From NCBI GenBank assembly GCA_963709355.1, contig CAVPVY010000005.1, positions 2,604,001 through 2,668,000 on the forward strand: DNA of 64,000 nucleotides. Reading direction: 5' to 3'. Each line of letters starts with the position of its first letter. The stretch's first letter is position 1. Source of the stretch: PLOWO2-12-38-17 sp963709355 (GTDB taxonomy: Bacteria; Planctomycetota; Brocadiia; Brocadiales; Brocadiaceae). The notes beneath the pieces are model-generated. The model had not been told where the DNA came from, did not search any database, and saw only the letters and a list, made by a program, of their open reading frames with translations. Below are positions 55,099 through 63,040 of this stretch, piece after piece. The translations under genes and the position numbers were made by a program.

Positions 55099-55166
55099 GA
55101 TTATCCTCCATCACTTTAAATAGTTATTTTTGGCTTTGCCTCAAAACTTAAAATAAGTACTATTTT

Positions 55167-55195
55167 ATAATATCTATTTCACAATTAACAGTCAA
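55167..55195 (-). promoter_or_regulatory. Sigma-70-type promoter of the flavin reductase gene
   Basis: On the minus strand, TTGACT (55195-55190), 17 bases, TATTAT (55172-55167), each five of six consensus. The rest of 55099-55423 (divergent intergenic, 325 bases) is AT-rich without a gene or other clear structure. Confidence 0.55.
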
Positions 55196-55423
55196 TGCGC
55201 TATTTCACAATAATTATACTGCTTACTTCATCGAAATATTCTACACATTTCAAAAAGAGATAAAATAATTTGAATGTTTGAAACAGTGATGTTAAAGTTA
55301 TTATGAATTTTGTTTAAAGGGGCGACGGAAAGGTTTAAATTTAAAAATGCACTTCTTTACTAAAACAGATTCAATATGCCCGGCGTTTCGGAAATCTTTA
55401 TACAAGCAAAAAATTAAACAATT

Positions 55424-56503
55424 ATGAAAATCGTTCGGGTCAATTTATTCGCTAACAGTTATAACATTTATATAGACCAGAGCATTTTACAAAAAATCGG
55501 AGATATTTTAGTCAAAGAGAAAAAACCATGCAGGACGCTTCTGATTACAGACACAAATATTGAAAAAATTTACGGCAATATAGTTACAGAAGGTCTAATA
55601 AAAAACCAGTTTAATGTCCGTATTGTGTCATTAAAACCAGGCGAAGACCAAAAGACGTTGGAAACAGCAATAACCCTTTATGACGCATGTTTTGAGCATA
55701 AACTTGATAGGCACTCCATGATCGTTGCACTCGGTGGTGGCGTTGTGGGCGATATCAGTGGTTTTGTGGCTTCAACCTTTATGCGCGGTATTCCATTTAT
55801 TCAAATACCCACATCGTTGCTCGCGCAGGTTGACAGCAGTATCGGAGGCAAGGTAGCTGTTAATCATCCAAAAGGCAAAAACATGATTGGCAGCTTTTAT
55901 CAACCAAAGGCGGTCTTTATTGATACAGACACCCTTTCAACACTGCCTGCCGCAGAGTTTGTCGTGGGACTGGTAGAAGTTATAAAATATGGCGTCATCA
56001 GAAACGCCGAACTATACGAATATATCGAAAAGCACCTTCATGACATATTACAGCTTAATCATGCAGCTTTGCTAAAGATTATTGCCGATTCATGCCAGAT
56101 AAAGACAGGCGTGGTCGAAGAAGACGAAAAAGAGGTGTGTCTGCGCGCTATTTTAAACTACGGACACACGATAGGTCACGCCATTGAAACCCTTACAAAT
56201 TATAACAAATACAGACATGGAGAGGCGATTGCCATCGGTATGCTTTATGCCACAAAAATTGCTGTCGAAAATGGTCTAACAAACAACAAGGTGTACGAAC
56301 GACAGTTGTCCCTCATTAAAAGATTGGGATTACCGCTTACTATAGATTTAAAACCCGGCGATATTATAAAAACGCTATATACAGATAAAAAAGTTATTTC
56401 CGGCAAACTACGCTTTATTCTGCCCAAAAAAATTGGAGAGGTTATTATATCAGATGAGGTAACTGAAGATATTTTATATAAAATATTAAATGCGCCTCTT
56501 TAA
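55424..56503 (+). CDS. aroB: 3-dehydroquinate synthase
   Basis: A 359-residue shikimate-pathway enzyme (DAHP to 3-dehydroquinate, NAD- and metal-dependent). Motifs: PGEDQKTLETA, NAD-binding ALGGGVVGDISGFVAS, RGIPFIQIPTSLLAQVDSS, GGKVAVNHPKGKNMIGSFY, and the metal-ligand His in LNYGHTIGHAIE and HGEAIAIGM. Length is typical. No convincing Shine-Dalgarno precedes the ATG. It precedes dprA by 95 bases. Confidence 0.97.
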   Translation: MKIVRVNLFANSYNIYIDQSILQKIGDILVKEKKPCRTLLITDTNIEKIYGNIVTEGLIKNQFNVRIVSLKPGEDQKTLETAITLYDACFEHKLDRHSMIVALGGGVVGDISGFVASTFMRGIPFIQIPTSLLAQVDSSIGGKVAVNHPKGKNMIGSFYQPKAVFIDTDTLSTLPAAEFVVGLVEVIKYGVIRNAELYEYIEKHLHDILQLNHAALLKIIADSCQIKTGVVEEDEKEVCLRAILNYGHTIGHAIETLTNYNKYRHGEAIAIGMLYATKIAVENGLTNNKVYERQLSLIKRLGLPLTIDLKPGDIIKTLYTDKKVISGKLRFILPKKIGEVIISDEVTEDILYKILNAPL

Positions 56504-56598
56504 CAGAGACATTGTAAAAGTTTTTATTGAAAAGAAGGTGTATCTGGAAACATTTTTTGAACTAGAGAATACAAATTTGTATCATATGAGGTATTATA

Positions 56599-57699
56599 TT
56601 GACTGAATTTGAAGCCCTTTTGCGTCTGAGTTTGACAAGGGGGATTGGCGCAAGGACATACCTGTGTTTGCTTGAGCATTTTAGCACAACAGAATCAATA
56701 CTCAACGCTAACAAAGACGAACTTGAAGCAGTACCTGGTATAGGTCCAAAACTCGCCTGTGCAATTTCAGAAACAGCAAACAGCATTGATGTAACAACAG
56801 AAATTAAACTTGCAGGTGAAAAAAATGTACAAATAATCCCTTATATAAGCGAGCAATACCCAAAATATCTTAAAAATATTTACGACCCGCCGCTCGTCCT
56901 TTACGTTAAAGGCAATCTCCTTGAGACTGACATATTATCCATTGCAATCGTAGGCGCCAGACGCTGTACTTATTATGGACTCTCTCAGGCAGAACGATTC
57001 GCACGCCAGCTTGCATCAAAAGGACTCTGTATTATAAGCGGAATGGCGCGAGGTATAGACGCTGCTGCCCATCGCGGCGCTATAAGCGCGAAAGGACGTA
57101 CTATTGCAGTACTAGGTTGCGGGCTCGACGTCGTTTATCCCAGAGAAAACCTCGAACTTGCAAAACAAATTCTACAGCACGGTGCAATTGTATCCGAATT
57201 CCCCATGAAAACACCGCCCGATTTCCGCAATTTTCCGCCAAGAAACAGGTTGATAAGCGGTTTATCGCTTGGTGTGCTTGTGGTTGAATCTTCACTTAAA
57301 AGCGGTTCACTGATAACTGCAAAATGGGCACTTGAGCAAGGAAAAGAGGTTTTTGCCATCCCTGGCAATATTGACAGTGTTTATAGCCACGGCACAAATA
57401 AATTGATAAAAGACGGTGCAAAATTGGTGGAAGACATTAACGATATCATACAGGAACTGGGACCTTTAGCAGAAACGTTTAGCACAGATACCGAATCTAA
57501 ATTTGACGATCCGAGAAGCCTATCTCTCAATTCTCAGGAAAAAAAGATATTTACACTACTTTCCAGTAGCCCAAAAGATATAGATGAGATAATCCATGTT
57601 TCTAATTTACCTGCATCTATTGTAACAAGTACCCTGATGATTCTTGAAATAAAGAAGCTGGTAAAACAATTGTCCGGAAAGAGATTCGTTAAGGCATAA
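56599..57699 (+). CDS. dprA: DNA processing protein DprA
   Basis: A 366-residue protein that loads RecA on incoming single-stranded DNA during natural transformation. N-terminal helix-hairpin-helix (LEAVPGIGPKLACAIS), Rossmann-like core with AIVGARRCTYYG, ISGMARGIDAAAHRGA, VLGCGLDVVYPREN, SEFPMKTPP, FPPRNRLISGLS, KSGSLITAKWALEQGKEVFAIPG, and a C-terminal winged helix. The TTG start has GAGG eight bases upstream. Confidence 0.95.
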   Translation: MTEFEALLRLSLTRGIGARTYLCLLEHFSTTESILNANKDELEAVPGIGPKLACAISETANSIDVTTEIKLAGEKNVQIIPYISEQYPKYLKNIYDPPLVLYVKGNLLETDILSIAIVGARRCTYYGLSQAERFARQLASKGLCIISGMARGIDAAAHRGAISAKGRTIAVLGCGLDVVYPRENLELAKQILQHGAIVSEFPMKTPPDFRNFPPRNRLISGLSLGVLVVESSLKSGSLITAKWALEQGKEVFAIPGNIDSVYSHGTNKLIKDGAKLVEDINDIIQELGPLAETFSTDTESKFDDPRSLSLNSQEKKIFTLLSSSPKDIDEIIHVSNLPASIVTSTLMILEIKKLVKQLSGKRFVKA

Positions 57700-57743
57700 A
57701 TAACCTTAATAAATTAATGCATCGTTGTTTTTCGAATCCACAT

Positions 57744-57761
57744 TTGGCATTCCTATTGCAT
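57744..57761 (+). promoter_or_regulatory. Sigma-54-type promoter element
   Basis: TTGGCAT-TCCTA-TTGCA: the invariant GG (57746-57747) and GC (57758-57759) are exactly ten bases apart, as sigma-54 requires. It lies 240 bases upstream of the first small heat-shock gene. The rest of 57700-58001 (about 300 bases) is AT-rich with no gene or CIRCE element. Confidence 0.4.
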
Positions 57762-58001
57762 AATTACTTCCATTAGAAGATTAACCTTTCGTTATTGTTT
57801 TTAACTATTCGTTACATTCTTTAGCTCAATCTCTTTAAACTGGCTTAATTCAACGAGAAAAGCTTGTTATTCAAAATAATAAATAAGGTTTCTTCTTGAT
57901 GCGGAAACAAGAATTCAATCCAGCAAAATAGAACAGGTTGTCTAAAATTCTGGATAAATATACTTTAATAACAAAAAACATTTTAAGGGGGGTACTTAGG
58001 A

Positions 58002-58457
58002 ATGGATTTAATTAAATGGGACCGGCCTGACCCGCTCGATAGCCTCACGCATATCCAGCGCGAAATGAGCGATTTATTAGATTTTTTAAGTTCAACGCCA
58101 CCTAAAGGTACGTATATTAATGCGGAATTTCCTCCGATTATTGTCTCAACTTCTGGTGACGGTGATAATGTCATTGTTCGCGCAGAAATTCCGGATATAA
58201 AAGTTAACGACCTGGATGTTCAGGTGGTAAATGACGTCTTAACCATCAAAGGTGAAAGGAAAACCAGTAGTGATGTATCAAAAATGACTTATTTGAGGAG
58301 AGAAAGGCCATACGGTACATTCGCACGCGCTATCGTTTTGCCAGAAAGGGTTAATGCCGAAAAGGTGGGCGCGTCTTATAAAAACGGCGTCCTTATAGTT
58401 ACGCTACCCAAAGCGCCTGAATCGAAACCAAAACAGGTTATTATTAAAAAATCCTAA
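58002..58457 (+). CDS. Small heat-shock protein (Hsp20), copy 1
   Basis: A 151-residue alpha-crystallin-domain chaperone. N-terminal WDRPDPLDSLTHIQREM, then the beta-sandwich domain (NVIVRAEIPDIKVNDLDVQV, TIKGERK, RRERPYGTFARAIVLPERV), the conserved A-x-x-x-N-G-V-L (ASYKNGVLIVTLPKA) and a C-terminal QVIIKK. The A-x-x-x-n-G-v-L consensus and the length fit Hsp20. A purine-rich Shine-Dalgarno (AAGGGGGG) precedes it. Holds unfolding proteins under stress. Followed 21 bases later by the second Hsp20 gene. Confidence 0.93.
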   Translation: MDLIKWDRPDPLDSLTHIQREMSDLLDFLSSTPPKGTYINAEFPPIIVSTSGDGDNVIVRAEIPDIKVNDLDVQVVNDVLTIKGERKTSSDVSKMTYLRRERPYGTFARAIVLPERVNAEKVGASYKNGVLIVTLPKAPESKPKQVIIKKS

Positions 58458-58478
58458 TGGAAAAAGGAGATCTCTAAT

Positions 58479-58883
58479 ATGGAAAAAAAAGAACATCCCG
58501 CCGTTGAAAAAAAGAAAATTTCGCCTGATAAATGTACCGCAACTGGCAAGGGAAGGTGGTATTTCCCCCTGTCTGATATATATGAAACACCAGATAATTT
58601 TGTCATATTAATTGATATGCCAGGCGTGGATACTGAAAACATAACCGTTGATATGCAAAGCAATGAATTAATTATCAACGGTGAGATTCCACAAACCACT
58701 TATAGTAACGAGAAACTAATTTACAGCGAATACGACATCGGACATTATCACAGACATTTTGTTATTTCTGACGCTGTTAACAGAAGCAAAATTGAAGCAA
58801 AGATGACGGATGGCACTTTAACTCTTATTCTGCCAAAGGCAGAATATGTAAAACCAAGAAAGATTGAAATAAAGACTGATTAG
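58479..58883 (+). CDS. Small heat-shock protein (Hsp20), copy 2
   Basis: A 134-residue alpha-crystallin-domain protein with a Lys-rich start (EKKEHPAVEKKKISPDK), core ETPDNFVILIDMPGVDTEN and INGEIPQTTYS, and the signature KMTDGTLTLILPKAEYVKPR. It is divergent from copy 1 and probably forms mixed oligomers with it. Co-transcribed with the ferredoxin gene 45 bases downstream. Confidence 0.92.
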   Translation: MEKKEHPAVEKKKISPDKCTATGKGRWYFPLSDIYETPDNFVILIDMPGVDTENITVDMQSNELIINGEIPQTTYSNEKLIYSEYDIGHYHRHFVISDAVNRSKIEAKMTDGTLTLILPKAEYVKPRKIEIKTD

Positions 58884-58928
58884 TTTAGTGCATTTAATCA
58901 AATCAGGTGTCCTGGAAAGGCAAACAAA

Positions 58929-59120
58929 ATGATTGCTGTAGATAAACCGGAATGTGTCGGTTGCGAAGAATGTTTACAGGTGTGTCCGTTGGATGCCATT
59001 GACATGAAAAACAACAAGGCGGAAATAGTCCAAAACAAGTGCAATCAATGCGAACTCTGTATTCCAATGTGCCCAGTAAAAGCAATAAAAGCAGTACCTA
59101 TAGGTATAAATAATTGTTAA
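58929..59120 (+). CDS. 2[4Fe-4S] ferredoxin
   Basis: A 63-residue protein with two complete cluster motifs, CVGCEECLQVCP and CNQCELCIPMCP, i.e. a clostridial-type ferredoxin. It carries electrons in the cytoplasm. The neighbouring superoxide reductase needs a reductant, so it may act as its donor (inference). It begins with MIAVDKPECVGC. Confidence 0.92.
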   Translation: MIAVDKPECVGCEECLQVCPLDAIDMKNNKAEIVQNKCNQCELCIPMCPVKAIKAVPIGINNC

Positions 59121-59159
59121 ATTTAATTCTGATTAACTTTCTTTAAAAGGAGAACCGAA

Positions 59160-59525
59160 ATGGCAGAGCCAAGTTTGTTTTGTCAGATTAACACTTTAGC
59201 GTCTGGGCCGGCAGAGACCGCAAAAAAACACGCACCTGTAATCACCGTGCCGGCAACAGTAAAAGCAGGACAACCTTTTACGGTAACTATAAAAGTTGGG
59301 GAGGCCCCTCATGTAATGGAAAACGGTCATTTTATCCAGTTCGTTGACCTTTATAGTGGCCACATTTATATCTCTCGGGTAGATTTCACGGCTGAACTCA
59401 ACAAGCCGGAAGTGACACTATCTATCGTCCTGCCTCACGAGGGGACAAGAACGCTTCGGGCGTTTAGCCGTTGTAATCTCCACGGTATATGGGAGGGAAC
59501 TAAAGAGGTGCCTGTTACTAAATAA
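59160..59525 (+). CDS. Superoxide reductase (neelaredoxin type), noncanonical
   Basis: A 121-residue class II superoxide reductase domain protein: superoxide to H2O2 without O2 release. The iron ligands are visible: H24, H51 and H57 (APHVMENGHF), and C105-x-x-H108 in RCNLHGIWEG, with the spacing known for the family (H-x5-H and C-x2-H). The usual Glu-Lys-His is Lys22-Lys23-His24 here, so the glutamate that can bind the ferric iron is absent, although the catalytic lysine remains. A strong Shine-Dalgarno (AAAAGGAG) precedes the ATG. Sits between ferredoxin and small-protein genes. Confidence 0.88.
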   Translation: MAEPSLFCQINTLASGPAETAKKHAPVITVPATVKAGQPFTVTIKVGEAPHVMENGHFIQFVDLYSGHIYISRVDFTAELNKPEVTLSIVLPHEGTRTLRAFSRCNLHGIWEGTKEVPVTK

Positions 59526-59551
59526 TTTTCTTTATTTAAAAGGAGCCATTT

Positions 59552-59746
59552 ATGGTAAAAGTAAAAACTTTTACTTCGTCATTAAAGATATTTCAAGTTC
59601 ATAATGAACTCGTAGCGTTGGATAAGGAGGTGAATGATTTTTTACAGGCAAACAAAACAAAGAAGGTGCTTTCTGTCAGCGATAGTACTACAAATACCGA
59701 TGGCGGCACGATGGGCATTATTCGTGTAGTTGCTTATGAAGAGTAA
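59552..59746 (+). CDS. Small conserved-looking hypothetical protein
   Basis: A 64-residue protein with VKTFTSSLKIFQVHNELVAL and then KVLSVSDSTTNTDGGTMG and IRVVAYEE. It has a Shine-Dalgarno (AAAAGGAGCC) and lies 26 bases after the superoxide reductase gene, so it is a real member of the stress run. I do not recognise a named family. The Ser/Thr/Asp-rich centre could bind a small ligand. Confidence 0.6.
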   Translation: MVKVKTFTSSLKIFQVHNELVALDKEVNDFLQANKTKKVLSVSDSTTNTDGGTMGIIRVVAYEE

Positions 59747-59776
59747 TGTGTTGTGGAAGATGATACATTGAGTAAA

Positions 59777-59800
59777 AGACGCTTGGTGGTTTTAGCGTCT
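59777..59800 (+). other. Stem-loop between the 64-residue gene and the cytochrome gene
   Basis: AGACGCT, a ten-base loop, AGCGTCT: a perfect seven-base stem. No T-run follows, so it may modulate read-through or mRNA stability rather than terminate. Confidence 0.35.
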
Positions 59801-59848
59801 ACGTAAATATTGTTATTGTAACACTTAAACTTTTAAGGAGGTAAATAT

Positions 59849-60196
59849 ATGTATAAGCGTGGGTTTTTTGTGATACCCTCATTTGCAGTAATTGTTGGTG
59901 CTTTTGTTTGTTTTTCAGGGGTTTCCGTTGTGAAAGCGGATGACGATGCCAAGAAACTTTATATGACCCATTGCAAAACTTGTCACGGCGAAGACGGTCA
60001 CCCTACAGATCTTGGGGTTGGATTGGGGGCGCGTGAGTTCGCTAACGCAGAATGGCAGGCAAAAACAACCGATGAACAGATCATCAAACAAATTAATGAT
60101 GGCACACCAGAAAAGATGATGCCGTTTAAAGAAAAACTGACGCAGGATGAGATTAAGGCATTGGTGTCTGTTATCAGGGATTTCGGGAAGAAATAA
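59849..60196 (+). CDS. Monohaem class I cytochrome c
   Basis: A 115-residue exported cytochrome. Signal peptide (MYKRGFFVIPSFAVIVGAFV..., cleavage near VVKA), haem-binding C42-K-T-C45-H46 followed by GEDGHP, and a distal Met in KMMPFKEKL. It carries electrons outside the cytoplasm. AAGGAGGT precedes the ATG. A similar cytochrome gene follows 52 bases later; the pair resembles a duplication. Confidence 0.92.
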   Translation: MYKRGFFVIPSFAVIVGAFVCFSGVSVVKADDDAKKLYMTHCKTCHGEDGHPTDLGVGLGAREFANAEWQAKTTDEQIIKQINDGTPEKMMPFKEKLTQDEIKALVSVIRDFGKK

Positions 60197-60247
60197 ATTC
60201 ATATTCAAGGGTTGTACATATCTTTTTTATGGAGGAGTTTTTGAGTT

Positions 60248-60610
60248 ATGGGTGATTGGAAAAAGTCCGTAATTTATGCAACATCCTTCTTTGCCATTTT
60301 GGGTTTATATTCCAGTTTTTCAGCTGTTTGTGGGCAGGAAGACAAAGGGATTAATGCAAAAAGTCTATTCGTGTACCACTGTGCCACCTGTCATGGCGAA
60401 GATGGTAAAGGTACAAAAAGGGGGCATGCATTAAAATCCCCTAACTTAGCAGACCCTGAATGGCAAGACACCAAAAAAGATGAGGAGATATTAAACACTA
60501 TTACTAACGGCAAGAACAAAATGCCCCGATGGCGTGAGAAGTTAAAACCAGAAGAGATACAAGCATTAGCCAAATACGTGAGAAAATTGGCTCCTAAAAA
60601 GCGAGAATAA
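60248..60610 (+). CDS. Monohaem class I cytochrome c
   Basis: A 120-residue exported cytochrome with a signal peptide (MGDWKKSVIYATSFF..., cleavage near AVCGQ), haem motif C45-A-T-C48-H49 then GEDGKGT, and KMPRWREKLKPEE containing the distal Met. It is paralogous to the preceding cytochrome and shares KxMPxxxEKL. Its neighbours suggest roles in detoxification or small electron transfer rather than central energy metabolism; that is inference. Confidence 0.92.
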   Translation: MGDWKKSVIYATSFFAILGLYSSFSAVCGQEDKGINAKSLFVYHCATCHGEDGKGTKRGHALKSPNLADPEWQDTKKDEEILNTITNGKNKMPRWREKLKPEEIQALAKYVRKLAPKKRE

Positions 60611-60705
60611 CATCCTTCTGTTTATCTTCTCCCGAAAGCGGATGGAGATTAAGAGATGGTTTATCTTTTAACATCACAAACGTTAAGAAGGGATGTCATT
60701 ACGAC

Positions 60706-61791
60706 ATGAAAAAAATCGGTGTATTGACAGGCGGTGGTGATTGCCCCGGGCTGAACGCCGTTATCCGTGGAGTTGTAAAATCAGCTGCGATAAAACATAC
60801 CTGCGAAGTGGTTGGGATAGAGGACGGATTTGATGGCCTTGTTTTACCCAATAAGACCAGGAACTTAACTCTTTTGAACACCCGTGGAATACTCCCTATC
60901 GGGGGTACAATTCTAGGCACATCCAACAGAGCGAATCCCTTTGAATATAAAGTCACCATAAACGGCAAGTCCGAGGCGAGAGATGTCTCTAAAGACGTAA
61001 TCAAAAACGTTCAGTCGCTGGGTCTTGATGCACTGGTTGTTATCGGGGGAGACGGCTCACTCAATATTGCACATGAATTATTCAAAATGGGATGTCCAAT
61101 TGTTGGCGTTCCAAAGACCATTGACAACGATATCCTGGCAACGGATGTTACTTTTGGATTTAACACTGCCGTGGAAACAGCCACAGAAGCCTTGGACCGG
61201 CTGCACACCACCGCCGAAAGCCACCACAGGGTCATGGTCGTTGAGGTAATGGGTCGCTATGTAGGCTGGATAGCACTGGAAACGGGAATCGGTGGGGGCG
61301 CAGATGTAATCCTCATCCCTGAAATTCCCTTTGATATAAGTAAGGTATGCCAAAAGATTGTCAACCGTAAAAAAAGTGGAAACAAGGCGAGCATCGTAGT
61401 CGTATCCGAGGGTGCAAAACCAACAGGAGGCGAGGTCTCGATACTGTGTGCAGCGGACGCTGGCGGGAGCGCTGAACGTCTCGGCGGCATTGGAAACAAG
61501 GTCGGAGCAGATATCGGTAAGCGTACGGAAATGGAGGTGCGTATCACCGTCCTCGGACATTTGCAGCGGGGTGGCTCCCCCTGCGCCTTTGACCGTATCC
61601 TTTCTACCAGTTTTGGTGTTGCGGCAGTTGATTTGATCGCCAATAAACGATTTGGCGAAATGGTCTGTTTAAAAGGGCAAAGGATTGAATCTGTTTCTTT
61701 GAATGAAGTTGCTAAAGGTCAGAAAAAAGTACCTACGGAAGAAGGTCTGGTAAAAACAGCTGAATCAATAGGTATTAGTTTTGGACGATAA
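60706..61791 (+). CDS. pfkA: 6-phosphofructokinase, mixed-substrate type
   Basis: A 361-residue phosphofructokinase: fructose-6-phosphate to fructose-1,6-bisphosphate. TGGGDCPGLNAVIRG at the N-terminus, Gly117 in GGDGS (equivalent to E. coli Gly104, the ATP signature), Lys137 in VPKTIDND (equivalent to Gly124; Lys is the pyrophosphate signature), and LGHLQRGGSP near the C-terminus. Gly with Lys marks the group III enzymes, several of which use pyrophosphate or can use either donor. Not obviously linked to its redox neighbours, although it lies in the same strand run. Confidence 0.93.
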   Translation: MKKIGVLTGGGDCPGLNAVIRGVVKSAAIKHTCEVVGIEDGFDGLVLPNKTRNLTLLNTRGILPIGGTILGTSNRANPFEYKVTINGKSEARDVSKDVIKNVQSLGLDALVVIGGDGSLNIAHELFKMGCPIVGVPKTIDNDILATDVTFGFNTAVETATEALDRLHTTAESHHRVMVVEVMGRYVGWIALETGIGGGADVILIPEIPFDISKVCQKIVNRKKSGNKASIVVVSEGAKPTGGEVSILCAADAGGSAERLGGIGNKVGADIGKRTEMEVRITVLGHLQRGGSPCAFDRILSTSFGVAAVDLIANKRFGEMVCLKGQRIESVSLNEVAKGQKKVPTEEGLVKTAESIGISFGR

Positions 61792-61820
61792 ATTTCTTGT
61801 TGGAACTATATAATTAAACT

Positions 61821-63032
61821 ATGGAATACATCATCATTGGGAATGGTGTCGCAGGTACCGAGGCAGCAAAAGCCATTCGCAGAAACGATAATTTATCAGA
61901 AATAAAAATATTTTCACAAGACCACCATCCATTTTATTCACGACCAAGACTTCCCGAACTACTGGCAAAAGAGGTAAACCCAGAAGATATATTCGTTTAC
62001 AATTACGAGTGGTATAACAAAAACAAAATCCAATTGTTTCTTAATTGTACAGTTAATCATATTGACACTAAAAACCAAAAAATCACACTTAACGACAAGT
62101 CTTGCTTCGGTTACAGCAAATTGCTGCTTGCCATAGGTAGCAGCAGCACCCTTCCGCCGATAGACGGGATTAATACATCTGAAGGCGTTTTTACCTTGCG
62201 AACCGTTGAGGATTCATTAACAATCACAAAACATGCTTCATTAACAAAAACGGCAACCCTGATTGGCGGGGGACTGCTAGGACTTGAGGCGGGGAATGGA
62301 CTAAGAAAGCTTGGGCTTTCTATAACAATTATTGAATTTTTCGATCGTTTACTGCCCCGACAACTAGATGGAGATGGTTCTGTAATTTTAAAGAAACAAA
62401 TGGAAGAAATGGGTTTAAAATTTCTCCTCGGGGCTCAGTCAAAATCGGTAAAAGAATCTGGTCATACAAAAATTGTAGAATTAGAAGATGGTAACATCGT
62501 TGAGGGCAATTTCATTCTTGTTTCGGCAGGGATTATACCAAATATTACACTTGCGCAGGAGGCAGGAATATCTGTAAATAAAGGTATTATTGTAAACGAT
62601 CGCATGGAAACCAACATTGCCAACATATATGCCGCAGGAGACGCAGCGGAATATAACGACATTATTTACGGTATCTGGCCAGCAGCACAACGGCAGGGGG
62701 TAATTGCTGGTAAAAATATGTCCGGCGGAAAAGAGGTGTATAAAGGCACCGTTCCATCCACAACGCTAAAGGTCGCAGGCATACATCTAACTTCAATGGG
62801 CGATATAGCGACAGAAGATAAAACAATTGAACAAATAAAAGTAGCCGACCCCAGTAAAAATATATACAAAAAGTTATTTTTAAAAGACGGGAAAATAGTG
62901 GGCGCTATCCTCCTTGGCGAAACGAAAAACGCTGCAGAAATCACACAACTTATGGAAAACAAAACCGATGTGGGTAAGTATAAAGAAAAAATACTGGACA
63001 CAATATTTGACTTTAAAAATTTATCAAAATAG
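61821..63032 (+). CDS. FAD-dependent NAD(P)H oxidoreductase (NirB/rubredoxin-reductase type)
   Basis: A 403-residue pyridine-nucleotide-disulfide oxidoreductase. FAD-binding GNGVAGTEAAKAIRR at the start, YSRPRLPELLAKE, the NAD(P)-binding GGGLLGLEAGNGLRK (~residue 152), the IYAAGDAAEY site and a C-terminal interface domain. No redox-active Cys pair is visible. It belongs to the family of ferredoxin/rubredoxin reductases and nitrite-reductase large-subunit halves. The downstream gene begins eight bases after its stop. Confidence 0.88.
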   Translation: MEYIIIGNGVAGTEAAKAIRRNDNLSEIKIFSQDHHPFYSRPRLPELLAKEVNPEDIFVYNYEWYNKNKIQLFLNCTVNHIDTKNQKITLNDKSCFGYSKLLLAIGSSSTLPPIDGINTSEGVFTLRTVEDSLTITKHASLTKTATLIGGGLLGLEAGNGLRKLGLSITIIEFFDRLLPRQLDGDGSVILKKQMEEMGLKFLLGAQSKSVKESGHTKIVELEDGNIVEGNFILVSAGIIPNITLAQEAGISVNKGIIVNDRMETNIANIYAAGDAAEYNDIIYGIWPAAQRQGVIAGKNMSGGKEVYKGTVPSTTLKVAGIHLTSMGDIATEDKTIEQIKVADPSKNIYKKLFLKDGKIVGAILLGETKNAAEITQLMENKTDVGKYKEKILDTIFDFKNLSK

Positions 63033-63040
63033 CACAATCC

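Noticed and set aside
57700..58001. CIRCE or sigma-32 control of the Hsp20 genes
   Set aside because: No TTAGCACTC-N9-GAGTGCTAA repeat or clear CTTGAA/CCCCAT pair is present.
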